Assembly (NCBI GenBank): GCA_023460575.1
Contig: JAEWPQ010000155.1
Span: 1 to 16,888, forward strand
Length of the DNA stretch: 16,888 nucleotides
Reading direction: 5' to 3'
Origin: Bacillota bacterium
GTDB taxonomy: Bacteria > Bacillota > Clostridia > Lachnospirales > Lachnospiraceae
In this document: piece after piece, positions 1 through 8,093 of the stretch
How the letters are laid out: each line of letters begins with the position of its first letter
Position numbering within the stretch: the stretch's first letter is position 1
Notes under the pieces: model-generated
What the model was told of the DNA's origin: nothing
Databases searched by the model: none
The model's input: the letters and a program-made list of their open reading frames with translations, nothing else
Program-made: the position numbers and the translations under genes

Positions 1-938
1 GCAAGGGGCTTATCATACCCGATTTTTAAATGTTCTGATTCAAATACCCATTTGCTTCCTAAAACAGCAGGCTCAAGGGGGGAAACAAACAGAGGAATCT
101 CATCCTCCTCTGGCTTTTCCACCGGAACCAGCCGATCTGCTGCCTTTCTTTTAGCCCGGGCAAATGCAGCCTTATTAGGTTTGTGCTTAAAACGCTCCAC
201 CAGTTCATTTAATCTTTTTATCTCTTCCTGCTGCTTTTCATAAGCCTTTTTCTGCAGCCGGATCCGTTTCTTTTTCTCTTCCCTGTACTGCGTATAATTG
301 CCTGGATAACGGGTCAAGGTCTTTCCTGACAGTTCATATACCACAGAAACTGTCTGGTCCAGAAAGAAGCGGTCATGGGATACCATCACCACTGCTTTCC
401 CATATCCGTTTAAATACTGCTCCAGCCACTGTATCGTCTGAATATCCAGATGATTGGTGGGCTCGTCTAACAGGAGAATATCCGGTTTCAAAAGAAGATG
501 CCGGATCAGCGCAATTTTAGTCTGCTCTCCCCCTGAAAATTCTGACAGTTTTTTCTTCTTATCTGATTTTAAAAAACCGAAACCGGTAAACAGCATGTCA
601 TATTCCCGCTCGTATTCAAACCGCTCCTGTGAAAACTCATTAGAAAAAGAACAGGAAGAGAATATCTCTTCCTCCACTGTCCGCTCTTTCTCCGTAAATG
701 CCTGCTGCTTTAAATATCCAATGGTTAACTTTCTTGCAGCTGTGATGCCGGAGTTCTGGCGCTTATCATCCCGGTCAAGCTCCAGTTCTCCGGCTATCAG
801 CCTTAAAAGGGTGGTCTTTCCGGCTCCGTTGCTGCCGGCAACCGCGATCTTTTCATTGCCGCGTATTTCAAAATTTATATGGGACAGAATTATGTTTCCT
901 CCTGCAGAAACTGTTCCTTCTGTAATCTGGTACAGCAT
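1..938 (-). CDS. ABC-F family ATP-binding protein (5' part; 3' end outside window)
   Basis: Cytosolic ABC-F proteins have two ATPase domains and no membrane part; they bind the ribosomal E site and act in translation control or ribosome protection against antibiotics. The reading frame is open from an ATG at 938 to the window edge, giving about 312 residues. The first ATPase domain shows Walker A GSNGAGKTT (about residues 35-43), the signature FSGGEQ and Walker B ILLLDEPTNHLD. A lysine/arginine-rich linker follows (KKKRIRLQKKAYEKQQEEIK and after), which is where the P-site-tRNA interaction motif lies in this family; the second domain begins near the edge. An AGAGGA Shine-Dalgarno site lies about 10 bases before the ATG. 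Whether it gives drug resistance or a housekeeping function cannot be told without the missing half. Confidence 0.9.
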   Translation of the reverse strand, partial: MLYQITEGTVSAGGNIILSHINFEIRGNEKIAVAGSNGAGKTTLLRLIAGELELDRDDKRQNSGITAARKLTIGYLKQQAFTEKERTVEEEIFSSCSFSNEFSQERFEYEREYDMLFTGFGFLKSDKKKKLSEFSGGEQTKIALIRHLLLKPDILLLDEPTNHLDIQTIQWLEQYLNGYGKAVVMVSHDRFFLDQTVSVVYELSGKTLTRYPGNYTQYREEKKKRIRLQKKAYEKQQEEIKRLNELVERFKHKPNKAAFARAKRKAADRLVPVEKPEEDEIPLFVSPLEPAVLGSKWVFESEHLKIGYDKPL

Positions 939-1032
939 ATTTGAATTCCTCTGTTTCTCTTTTTGTTTTATTCTATCATAAAACCGTAATTATACAAGCA
1001 TCCGGTAAACCAAACCGCACCACAGCCTGTCC

Positions 1033-2334
1033 TTAAAGAGAAACATGGGTTTTCGCATGCGCTTTCCTGTCCCGTATGGATTTTAACACTGGTACCAGAA
1101 AGGTAGCTATGAGACCTCCTGCAAAACCATTGTTGTAAAGATTCAGTCCTCCGTAAACGATACCCACATTAAGAGCTGCAGAGGAGTGTAAAAATCCGGC
1201 AAGTATTCCGGCACCTACTCCGAATTCCCCGGCAATGGGCGCCAGTGTGGTGGAAAGAAGAAGCGCCAGCTGGGCGCTTGGATCGGTAATGCTCCATTTT
1301 TTTGTGTAACCGCCGATAATGACGCCAATCATAATGGGCAGTATATTACGAGTGTGCTTTCCAGTTGCGCTGAAGCCAACAATGGTAAAAATCCCGCCGA
1401 TGGTGGGACCATTTAAATCTCCTCCCACAATAAGGATGATCAGGGTTGATACAATTCCATTAATTCCCATGTTAAGCAGTGTCGGCGCAAATCCTTCCGT
1501 CTTTACATAGTCCGTTCCGCTGATTCCATAGGACTTAAATATTTCCACATATCTTTTCCATACCTGATCCGACAAAAAGAAGGAAAATACGATCATTCCG
1601 AAAAATAAGGCTATTAACAGCCTCGAAAATAATAAATTCTGCCCGGTTGACCAGATGAGCCGTTCCTCTATTCTGATCCCATAAGACTTCATAATAGAAA
1701 CAATAATGGTGGCAATGATTCCGCTGGCAAAACCTACATTATAAAGAGAATATCCCATATGAGCATAATGTGTATGGGTGGAAAGAGGTGGAAGCACAAA
1801 CCCAATGCTCATGCCAACAATAATACTTAAAACCAGACGGACCGCCAGGGGCAGATTACCAATCTGCATGATCTGGGTAATAACCGGAGACAAACAGGTT
1901 CCGTAGAACCCCACATAGATATAACGTGTTATGGAAGTTTTGTGATAATAAGAATATAAACAGATTCCCATCATAATAGCCCAGATGTTTAAGATGTTCT
2001 TCCCAAACAGCGAAAAGCCAAACATGAGAAAGCTAGAGGTTATGGTATGACCGCTCATATCCATTCCCAGAAAATAAACAATTGCAATGCTTAATAATGT
2101 TAATACACCTGCATTAATAAACGCAGCTCCAATGCCTCCTATGGCAATGTAATCCGTAATCAGGAAATCCGGTTCCTGTACGATGGTGATGATTCCCCTC
2201 CAGATTTCATCAAACGGCTGCAGGCAAAATCCTGCAACAATAAAATAAATCGGCACCAGGGCAAGAATCTGGAATTTGGTCCGCCTGGAAAGCGGTCTGT
2301 AATTTCTGAATCTAATTGATGGTTGTCCTGTCAT
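1033..2334 (-). CDS. DUF1576 family polytopic membrane protein
   Basis: 433 residues, strongly hydrophobic, with about ten predicted membrane segments separated by short loops. The two halves look alike: both carry glycine-rich stretches (GGIGAAFINAG near residue 67; GAGILAGFLHSSAALNVG near 375) and a DMSGHTI/DLNGPTIGG-type motif, which suggests an internal duplication as in many transporters. The family is widespread in Clostridia and has no established function; the substrate is unknown. The ATG at 2334 has GGAGAGGG about 13 bases upstream, a long spacing. A bidirectional terminator separates it from the ATPase gene upstream, so it is probably transcribed separately. The family call comes from recognising the overall sequence pattern. 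Confidence 0.75.
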   Translation of the reverse strand: MTGQPSIRFRNYRPLSRRTKFQILALVPIYFIVAGFCLQPFDEIWRGIITIVQEPDFLITDYIAIGGIGAAFINAGVLTLLSIAIVYFLGMDMSGHTITSSFLMFGFSLFGKNILNIWAIMMGICLYSYYHKTSITRYIYVGFYGTCLSPVITQIMQIGNLPLAVRLVLSIIVGMSIGFVLPPLSTHTHYAHMGYSLYNVGFASGIIATIIVSIMKSYGIRIEERLIWSTGQNLLFSRLLIALFFGMIVFSFFLSDQVWKRYVEIFKSYGISGTDYVKTEGFAPTLLNMGINGIVSTLIILIVGGDLNGPTIGGIFTIVGFSATGKHTRNILPIMIGVIIGGYTKKWSITDPSAQLALLLSTTLAPIAGEFGVGAGILAGFLHSSAALNVGIVYGGLNLYNNGFAGGLIATFLVPVLKSIRDRKAHAKTHVSL

Positions 2335-2393
2335 GTCGTTTTGTTTCCCTCTCCTATATTAAGTTTTCGTTACGCAATCATTTTACCATTAAT

Positions 2394-2437
2394 AAAAAAG
2401 AGGTTCAACATATTTTTTTAAGTCTGAACCTCTTTTT
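2394..2437. terminator. bidirectional intrinsic terminator
   Basis: An inverted repeat, AAGAGGTTCA paired with TGAACCTCTT, is flanked by A-rich bases on one side and T-rich bases on the other, so it reads as stem plus U-tract on both strands. It sits just beyond the stop codon of the P-type ATPase gene (minus strand) and is its likely terminator. Confidence 0.85.
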
Positions 2438-2444
2438 ACTGAAA

Positions 2445-5045
2445 CTATTTTCCAATTTCTCTTACAACTTTTGTCAGCTGTATTATTACAGTCGGAATAA
2501 TGGCCAGCCCATATACAATACCGATCTGTGAGCTGGTTAAACGTGTTACAGAAAACAGCTTTTCCATAACAGGAACAAACAAAACCAGACTCAGTAAAGC
2601 AAATCCAAGTACAAATGCTCCCAGACTATACCAGTTTCCTTTAAATCCCAGTCTGAAGATGGACTGGCTGCTTCTGCAGCTAAACCCATGGAAAAGCCGC
2701 GCGAGAGTTAAAGTGGCAAATGCCATCGTGCTGGCAACAGCCGCACCTGACTGCCTTAAACCCAGATGGAATGCGGTCATGGTACAAACTGCAATGAGAG
2801 CTCCCTGAATCATGACCTTTGTCATAAATTCTTTCGTCAGGATCCCTTCCTTTGGATCCCTGGGTTTCTGACTCAGCAGTCCGTTTTCCGCCGGTTCCAT
2901 GCCGATTGCAATCGCCGGCAGGGAATCTGTTAACAGGTTGATAAACAATAAATGAACCGGAGCAAATGGGATGGGCAACGCCATGATGGAAGTATAAAGA
3001 ACTGAAAAAATTCCAGCCATATTGCCTGACAGTAAAAACTGAATGGCATTTTTAATATTCCGGTATACATTTCTTCCATTTGCCACTGCTTTTATAATAG
3101 TAGCAAAATTATCATCTGACAGAATCATGGAAGCAGCATCCTTTGATACTTCAGTACCCGTAATTCCCATGGCAACTCCAATATCAGCCTTCTTAAGCGC
3201 AGGAGCATCATTCACCCCATCTCCAGTCATGGAAACGATATTGCCTCTTCTCTGCCATGCATCCACAATACGGATCTTGTTCTCCGGAGAAACCCGCGCA
3301 TAGACTGAGATATTAACAATCTTCTTATCTAACTCCTGGTCTGTCATGGCATCCAGTTCAGCACCTGTAACCGCTAAATCTCCCTCTTCAAAAATTCCAA
3401 TCTGTTTTGCAATGGCTGTCGCCGTAATTTTATGATCTCCGGTGATCATGACCGGGCGGATTCCTGCTGTTTTAGCATCTGCCACAGCTGCTTTTGACTC
3501 TTCCCTTGGCGGGTCCACAATGGAAACAAGACCAAGAAAAATGAAATTGTTCTCAGAGTTAAGGGAAAGTACATGAGATTCTTCCACTTCCTTATAACCA
3601 AAAGCCAGAACACGAAGTCCATTTTCAGAAAACAGCATATTCTGTTTTAAAATATCTTCCTTATCTGATTCTGTCAACTCTCTGATGCCCTGGGAGGTAC
3701 GTATACTCACAGTCCGGTCTAATAACACATCAACCGCTCCTTTAGTCAGAATGGTTGGAACACCGTGCAGTTTGTATTTGGTACTCATCAGCTTACGGTC
3801 AGAATCAAAGGGAATCTCTTCCAGTCTGTGCATCAGATCCCTGATGGTACTATGGCTGACGTTCTTTCCTGCCATTTCAAGAAGTGCGTATTCCGTAGGA
3901 TCACCAATTCCTTTTCCATCGGCAATGGTGGAATCATTGGTCAGCACTGCATCATAAAGCAGATAGCGGTGAAGCTGATTGGTAAGTTCCAGCTCATCAG
4001 GTTTAAATATCTGATTGTCTAAGTAAATCTCCTGAACCGTCATCTTATTCTGCGTAAGTGTTCCGGTTTTATCCGAGCAGATTACGGAAACACAGCCAAG
4101 GCTTTCCACTGCCTTCAGTTCCTTAATGATGGCGTTTTCTTTTGCCATACGCTGAGTTCCCATGGCCTGGACAATGGTAACAATGGAGCTTAAGGCTTCT
4201 GGAATTGCTGCAACTGCCAATGCCACCGCAAACATGAGAGAATCAAGAAGCGGCATTCTACGATACAGGCTTAATATAAATACTACTCCGCATATAGCCA
4301 TGATTACCATTGCAAGACGGCTGGAAAACTGATCCAGACTGATTTGAAGAGGCGTCTTTTTTTCTTTTGTAGCATTCATCAGACTGGCTATCTTACCAAT
4401 TTCTGTCTTCATGCCGGTATCTGTAACCACAACTACTGCTCTTCCGTAGGTGACCAGGCTTCCGGAATATACCATATTGGTTCTGTCTGCCAGCGGAACT
4501 GAAATCTCCAGGGTTCCATCTCCTTTATCCACATTGGTGGATTCTCCTGTGAGAGAGCTTTCATTAACCTGAAGAGAATAATTATTTAAGATTCTTCCGT
4601 CTGCTACCACCATATCGCCGGCTTCCAGTATGAGAATATCACCCGGCACGACTTCCCTGGAAGCCACTTCCGTTTTCTTTCCATCCCTCATGACTCTCGC
4701 ATTTGGTGAGGATAAGGATTTTAAGCTTGCCAGAGATTTTTGAGCTTTTTCATGCTGAACAGTCCCCAATACAGCGTTGAGTATAATAACTGCCATAATA
4801 ACGATTGTGCTCTCCACATTTCCTGACAGCATGGAAATCACAGCAGCTGCGACCAGTATTACCACCAGTAAGTCTTTAAACTGCTCTGCAAATACTTCAA
4901 TCGTACTTTTTTTCCTTCCCTCCTCCAGAATATTCTCACCTTTTTCTTTAAGAAGTGCGGACGCCTTTTCTGAACTCAATCCTTCTTTTTTTGTTTGAAG
5001 CTCCTTTAATATCTCAGCTTCACTCTTCTGATACCACTCGTTCAA
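2445..5045 (-). CDS. P2-type cation-transporting ATPase, probable Mn2+ exporter
   Basis: An inner-membrane P-type ATPase of the SERCA/PMR1-like P2 group, pumping divalent cations out of the cytosol. Starting at a TTG codon at 5045 gives 866 residues; this start is chosen because GGAGG (5052-5056) lies six bases before it, whereas the longer frame from a GTG at 5066 has no good ribosome site. The parts are in order: N-terminal cation-ATPase domain; TGES (about 166-169) in the actuator; PEAL in M4 (about 282); the phosphorylation motif DKTGTLT with Asp325; the hinge motif TGDGVNDAPALKKADIG; M6 with NLLTDSLPA; and C-terminal helices. Substrate: the family includes Ca2+ and Mn2+ pumps. The manganese riboswitch in its leader, as known for Lactococcus YoaB, argues for Mn2+. 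The specificity is inference; the ATPase call is firm. Confidence 0.93.
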   Translation of the reverse strand: MNEWYQKSEAEILKELQTKKEGLSSEKASALLKEKGENILEEGRKKSTIEVFAEQFKDLLVVILVAAAVISMLSGNVESTIVIMAVIILNAVLGTVQHEKAQKSLASLKSLSSPNARVMRDGKKTEVASREVVPGDILILEAGDMVVADGRILNNYSLQVNESSLTGESTNVDKGDGTLEISVPLADRTNMVYSGSLVTYGRAVVVVTDTGMKTEIGKIASLMNATKEKKTPLQISLDQFSSRLAMVIMAICGVVFILSLYRRMPLLDSLMFAVALAVAAIPEALSSIVTIVQAMGTQRMAKENAIIKELKAVESLGCVSVICSDKTGTLTQNKMTVQEIYLDNQIFKPDELELTNQLHRYLLYDAVLTNDSTIADGKGIGDPTEYALLEMAGKNVSHSTIRDLMHRLEEIPFDSDRKLMSTKYKLHGVPTILTKGAVDVLLDRTVSIRTSQGIRELTESDKEDILKQNMLFSENGLRVLAFGYKEVEESHVLSLNSENNFIFLGLVSIVDPPREESKAAVADAKTAGIRPVMITGDHKITATAIAKQIGIFEEGDLAVTGAELDAMTDQELDKKIVNISVYARVSPENKIRIVDAWQRRGNIVSMTGDGVNDAPALKKADIGVAMGITGTEVSKDAASMILSDDNFATIIKAVANGRNVYRNIKNAIQFLLSGNMAGIFSVLYTSIMALPIPFAPVHLLFINLLTDSLPAIAIGMEPAENGLLSQKPRDPKEGILTKEFMTKVMIQGALIAVCTMTAFHLGLRQSGAAVASTMAFATLTLARLFHGFSCRSSQSIFRLGFKGNWYSLGAFVLGFALLSLVLFVPVMEKLFSVTRLTSSQIGIVYGLAIIPTVIIQLTKVVREIGK

Positions 5046-5130
5046 ACAAATCCTCCATTCTGACACCCGTTCGGGATGCCCCGCATCAAAAATGTATACT
5101 TCCGCTATGATTATTATTGCTGAAAAGAGT

Positions 5131-5199
5131 AAATAAAAAAGACTTTTAACGCACTATTCTGAAAAATATAAATAATCAGAACAAGTACATTAAAAGTCT
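5131..5199 (-). terminator. riboswitch expression-platform terminator
   Basis: On the minus strand AGACTTTTAATG (5188-5199) pairs with CGTTAAAAGTCT (5140-5151). Inside it TTCTGA pairs with TCAGAA, and a run of T (complement of 5135-5140) follows. The 5' arm of the stem is the same segment that closes aptamer helix P1, so terminator and aptamer exclude one another. Ligand binding should therefore permit read-through into the ATPase gene. Confidence 0.85.
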
Positions 5200-5283
5200 G
5201 GTAACCATTATCTGGTACGCACCGCCAGACTGTATAATAACAGCCAGGATGTTGACGGTACATTTAAACTACTCCCTTTTAAT
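5189..5283 (-). promoter_or_regulatory. yybP-ykoY (manganese) riboswitch aptamer
   Basis: The minus strand carries the hallmark GGGAGTAG (5269-5276), then CCGTCAACATCCTGG (5244-5258), as in the yybP-ykoY consensus (GGGGAGUAG ... CCGUCAACA). P1 is closed by ATTAAAAG (5276-5283) with CTTTTAAT (5189-5196), a perfect 8-bp match. The class is known to sense Mn2+ and to control Mn exporters. The position between a consensus promoter and the ATPase gene, overlapping a terminator, fits a transcriptional ON switch. The fold was paired by eye, not computed. Confidence 0.88.
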
Positions 5284-5328
5284 TAACTATGAAATTATAA
5301 TCAAAAACCGAAAGCTTCATGAGTACTG

Positions 5329-5357
5329 ATTATACCCGGGACCATGTTATCTGTCAA
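5329..5357 (-). promoter_or_regulatory. sigma-A promoter of the Mn riboswitch/ATPase unit
   Basis: On the minus strand TTGACA (5352-5357) and TATAAT (5329-5334) are separated by exactly 17 bases: a perfect consensus promoter. The expected start is near 5322, about 40 bases before the aptamer. Confidence 0.93.
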
Positions 5358-5472
5358 GTAATTTTCAATTCATATAAGGTATTTCTCTGCTGATTGTTAC
5401 CCTCTGAGCATCTGCCATATATGGAAAAGTAACTGTAGTTGTTTCTTTATCGCCTATATGCGGGTGCTAATA

Positions 5473-5510
5473 TTAGTTAAATTAACTAAAAATACCTTTT
5501 TTTGTATAAT
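5473..5510 (+). promoter_or_regulatory. palindromic operator-like site with adjacent -10 box
   Basis: TTAGTTAA-A-TTAACTAA (5473-5489) is a perfect 8-bp inverted repeat with one central base. It overlaps a weak -35 (TTAACT, 5482-5487) placed 17 bases before a perfect TATAAT (5505-5510). The geometry suits a dimeric repressor controlling plus-strand transcription toward the xylanase gene, with a leader of about 240 bases. The rest of the gap (5358-5758) is AT-rich and holds no convincing gene. The regulator is unknown. Confidence 0.45.
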
Positions 5511-5695
5511 ATAATTTACAAATGTTTTTTTATCTGATATCATATGTAATATAAAATTAATTTTCTATAATAGCAGAAATTACAGACTATTCTATTACAT
5601 TCATTATTCTTCAAGGCTGACTCTCAACCACAGATAAATCCACCATAACAACAATATTACTATTAAAATCATGCCAAAAAAAGGAGGGGTTCCGG

Positions 5696-5727
5696 TAATA
5701 TTTATATCGTATGTAGGTAAGTGTATG
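5696..5727 (+). repeat. left copy of 32-bp inverted repeat flanking the xylanase gene
   Basis: Matches the reverse complement of 6430-6461 at 29 of 32 positions (core GTATGTAGGTAAGT). It lies between the candidate promoter and the xylanase ribosome site (AGGAGG at about 5745). Confidence 0.85.
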
Positions 5728-5758
5728 AATCTGTAATATAAAACAGGAGGGGTTTAAA

Positions 5759-6397
5759 ATGAATGAATTAAGCAGAAAGGTCTTATCATTAGTTTTCGCT
5801 TTAGCTATGTGTTTTTCAGGAATATTTTCCAGTACAGCCTTTGCAGCAACAGATTACTGGCAAAACTATACAGACGGGGGCGGAACCGTTAATATGGTTA
5901 ATGGCTCCGGAGGTAATTTTAGTGTAAATTGGACAAACTGTGGAAACTTCGTGGTTGGAAAAGGCTGGGGTGCCGGAAGTCCTTCCAGAATCGTCAACTA
6001 TAACGCCGGCGTTTTCTCCCCATCCGGCAACAGCTACTTGACGTTTTATGGCTGGACAAGGAATTCCCTGATTGAATATTATGTAGTTGACAGCTGGGGA
6101 ACCTACAGACCTACCGGAACCTATAAAGGTACCGTTAACAGCGATGGAGCCAACTATGACATATATACAACCATGCGTTATAACGCTCCCTCTATTGACG
6201 GTTATCAGACATTTCCCCAGTACTGGAGTGTCAGACAGTCAAAGAGGCCTACAGGCGGAAATTCCCAGATTAACTTCGGAAACCATGTGAATGCATGGAG
6301 AAATAAGGGCATGAACTTAGGTAATTCCTGGTCCTATCAGGCATTTTGTGTTGAAGGATATCAAAGCAGTGGTAATGCAAATGTAACCGTCTGGTAA
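5759..6397 (+). CDS. secreted GH11 endo-1,4-beta-xylanase
   Basis: Glycoside hydrolase family 11 enzyme that cuts internal beta-1,4 bonds of xylan outside the cell. 212 residues: a signal peptide of about 29 residues (basic start, hydrophobic core, TAFA-A cleavage site), then one beta-jelly-roll catalytic domain and no carbohydrate-binding module. The catalytic glutamates are visible as Glu106 (LIEYYVVDSWG, nucleophile) and Glu199 (CVEGYQSSG, acid/base). Asn63 in CGNFVVGKGW matches the position that is Asn in neutral/alkaline GH11 enzymes and Asp in acidic ones, so a neutral optimum is inferred. The ATG has AGGAGGGG eight or so bases upstream. The gene is bracketed by a 32-bp inverted repeat. 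No terminator follows, so read-through into the lipoprotein gene 106 bases downstream is possible. Confidence 0.96.
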   Translation: MNELSRKVLSLVFALAMCFSGIFSSTAFAATDYWQNYTDGGGTVNMVNGSGGNFSVNWTNCGNFVVGKGWGAGSPSRIVNYNAGVFSPSGNSYLTFYGWTRNSLIEYYVVDSWGTYRPTGTYKGTVNSDGANYDIYTTMRYNAPSIDGYQTFPQYWSVRQSKRPTGGNSQINFGNHVNAWRNKGMNLGNSWSYQAFCVEGYQSSGNANVTVW

Positions 6398-6429
6398 TCT
6401 GGCCTGCATTACTTGTAGCCATTAATTAA

Positions 6430-6461
6430 CATATACTTACCTACATACTATTTAAATATTA
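6430..6461 (-). repeat. right copy of 32-bp inverted repeat flanking the xylanase gene
   Basis: Reverse-complement partner of 5696-5727, with three mismatches. It lies between the xylanase stop codon and the lipoprotein start. Confidence 0.85.
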
Positions 6462-6503
6462 TGGAATCAGATTGGAAAAACGACTTAAGAAAGGGACTTG
6501 TCT

Positions 6504-7334
6504 ATGAGGAAAAAGCTGGTCTTGCTTTTGATTGCTGTGGCTGTCATTTCCTGTGGGTGTTCCAAAAAGGAACCGGTTGATCTTGTGCTGGTAGAAGGAA
6601 GATCTGCGATTGCTGTCTCAGCCGGAACGAATCAGGATGAGCCTGCTATCCGGGATTTCTACATAGGAAAGCACGAGGTTACTCAGGAAGAATGGACGGA
6701 AGTGATGGGAAGTAATCCTTCTGCTTTCAGAGGCAGTCATCTGCCTGTTGAATCTGTAAGCTGGTATGACAGCATTGAATATTGCAATAAGAGAAGCGAA
6801 AAGGAAGGACTTGCTCCTTATTATAAAATTGATAAAAAAGTCCAGGATCCGGATAATATCTGCGATTTTGACGATATCAGGTGGACTGTCACAGTAAATG
6901 AAGGGGCCAATGGATACCGTCTTCCTACCGAAGCCGAGTGGACCTATGCTGCAGGCGGAGGATTAAAAAGCCAGAATTATACTTACAGCGGAAGTTCTGA
7001 TGAGGAAGAAGCCGTGTGGTATTGGAGAAATGCCGGAAAAGAGCATTTAAAGGGCGACTGGAACTGGCCTGACATCGAGACCAATCAGAACAAAACACAC
7101 CCTGTGGGAAGTAAGAAAGCCAATGAACTGGGGATTTTCGATATGTCCGGAAATGTCCGGGAATGGTGTTATGAATGGTATGAGGATACCAGGATTCCAA
7201 AAGGATTTTACCGGGTGTGGAAAGGCGGCGGCTGGGTAGGCGATATTACCAGCTGCAAAATATCCTACCTCGGTAAATTCGAGCCGAACGGCAAGGGTGC
7301 GGATATGGGGATTCGTGTATGCAGGGACAGATAA
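6504..7334 (+). CDS. lipoprotein with SUMF1/FGE-like (sulfatase-modifying factor fold) domain
   Basis: 276 residues from the ATG at 6504; AAGGG at 6491-6495 gives eight-base spacing, while the alternative TTG at 6498 would sit only two bases from it. A short lipoprotein signal (MRKKLVLLLIAVAVISCGC) has a VISC lipobox, so the protein is probably anchored outside the membrane. The rest is the FGE-sulfatase domain: IGKHEVTQEEW, NPSAF, PVESVSWYDSIEYCN, GYRLPTEAEWTYAA, FDMSGNVREWCYEW and the closing MGIRVCRD. The cysteine pair that true formylglycine-generating enzymes need near the C terminus is not apparent (one Cys in GDITSCKISY), so it is more likely a fold relative with a binding or other role. 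Placement after the xylanase gene hints at cell-surface work, but this is inference. Confidence 0.85.
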   Translation: MRKKLVLLLIAVAVISCGCSKKEPVDLVLVEGRSAIAVSAGTNQDEPAIRDFYIGKHEVTQEEWTEVMGSNPSAFRGSHLPVESVSWYDSIEYCNKRSEKEGLAPYYKIDKKVQDPDNICDFDDIRWTVTVNEGANGYRLPTEAEWTYAAGGGLKSQNYTYSGSSDEEEAVWYWRNAGKEHLKGDWNWPDIETNQNKTHPVGSKKANELGIFDMSGNVREWCYEWYEDTRIPKGFYRVWKGGGWVGDITSCKISYLGKFEPNGKGADMGIRVCRDR

Positions 7335-7353
7335 CCCTAAATATAATAATTTA

Positions 7354-7392
7354 TATGAGGCCGGTCTTTTGTCCGGTCTCATAATTTTCTTT
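7354..7392 (+). terminator. intrinsic terminator after the lipoprotein gene
   Basis: TATGAGGCCGG pairs with CCGGTCTCATA (one G-U) around an 8-base loop, followed by ATTTTCTTT. It lies between convergent genes and may also stop the racemase transcript on the other strand, where the tail is less T-rich. Confidence 0.8.
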
Positions 7393-7403
7393 CGACACAG
7401 CTG

Positions 7404-8093
7404 CTACTCTAACGAAAGCCTTGCTGCCTTAACCGCATGAATTTTTGTTGTGTCAAATACAGGCAGATCCACATCTTTCTGCTGAATTAAAAGTCCAATT
7501 TCCGTACACCCAAGAATCACTCCCTGCGCCCCGTGGTTCTTTAAGCTTTCAATAATATGCAGGTACGTTTCCTTGGATGTTTCCAAAACAGAGCCAAGAC
7601 ATAATTCGTCATATATAATACTGTTAACTGCTTCAATGTCCTGCGCTTCGGGAATCAGAACCGTAATGCCAGCATCTTCCAGCTTTTCTTTATAAAACTC
7701 CTGAGTCATGGTATATTTCGTCCCCAGCAATGCTACTGTTGTAATATGATTCTGTTTTAATTCATCTGCCGTCACTTCAGCAATATGGATAATCGGAATA
7801 TTAATTCTCTTTTGAATCTGGGGCACCACTTTATGCATGGTATTTGTCCCTATTACAAGAAAGTCCGCTCCGGCTTTTTCAAGAGCTTCTGCCGCCGCTG
7901 ATAAAATATCCCCGTTTTTCTCCCAGTCACCTTCCGCCTGACAGCGCTCAATTTCAGAAAAATCCACGCTGTATAAAAGAATCTTTGCTGAATGAAGTCC
8001 TCCCAGTTCCTGCTTTATCGTCTCGTTCATAATCTGATAATAGGTAACTGTACTTTCCCAGCTCATACCTCCAATTAACCCGATTGTTTTCAT
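7404..8093 (-). CDS. aspartate/glutamate racemase family protein (Thr/Cys type)
   Basis: A cytosolic PLP-independent amino-acid racemase, 229 residues, the usual family length. The start MKTIGLIGGMSWEST is typical. Classical members use two cysteines. Here the first site reads GTNTMHKV, with Thr83 in place of Cys, and the second is kept as GCTE with Cys196. Escherichia coli YgeA is reported to share this Thr83/Cys arrangement and to act in an asymmetric, L-to-D direction, so a similar bias is possible here. AGGAGA precedes the ATG at normal spacing. A 98-base gap separates it from the VOC gene upstream; it may have its own promoter, though I see no convincing -35. Exact substrate (Asp, Glu or other) is open. 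Confidence 0.9.
   Translation of the reverse strand: MKTIGLIGGMSWESTVTYYQIMNETIKQELGGLHSAKILLYSVDFSEIERCQAEGDWEKNGDILSAAAEALEKAGADFLVIGTNTMHKVVPQIQKRINIPIIHIAEVTADELKQNHITTVALLGTKYTMTQEFYKEKLEDAGITVLIPEAQDIEAVNSIIYDELCLGSVLETSKETYLHIIESLKNHGAQGVILGCTEIGLLIQQKDVDLPVFDTTKIHAVKAARLSLE

Noticed and set aside
454..981. 175-codon plus-strand open frame
   Set aside because: Antisense to the ABC-F gene, whose motifs are clear on the minus strand; no ribosome site.
5676..5758. Two AGGAGGGG motifs 60 bases apart, suggesting a leader peptide before the xylanase gene
   Set aside because: After the first motif the only starts meet a stop at once (ATGTAG) or within a few codons, so no leader peptide is supported.
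7047..7382. 111-codon minus-strand open frame
   Set aside because: Antisense to the FGE-fold lipoprotein and runs through its terminator; no family resemblance.
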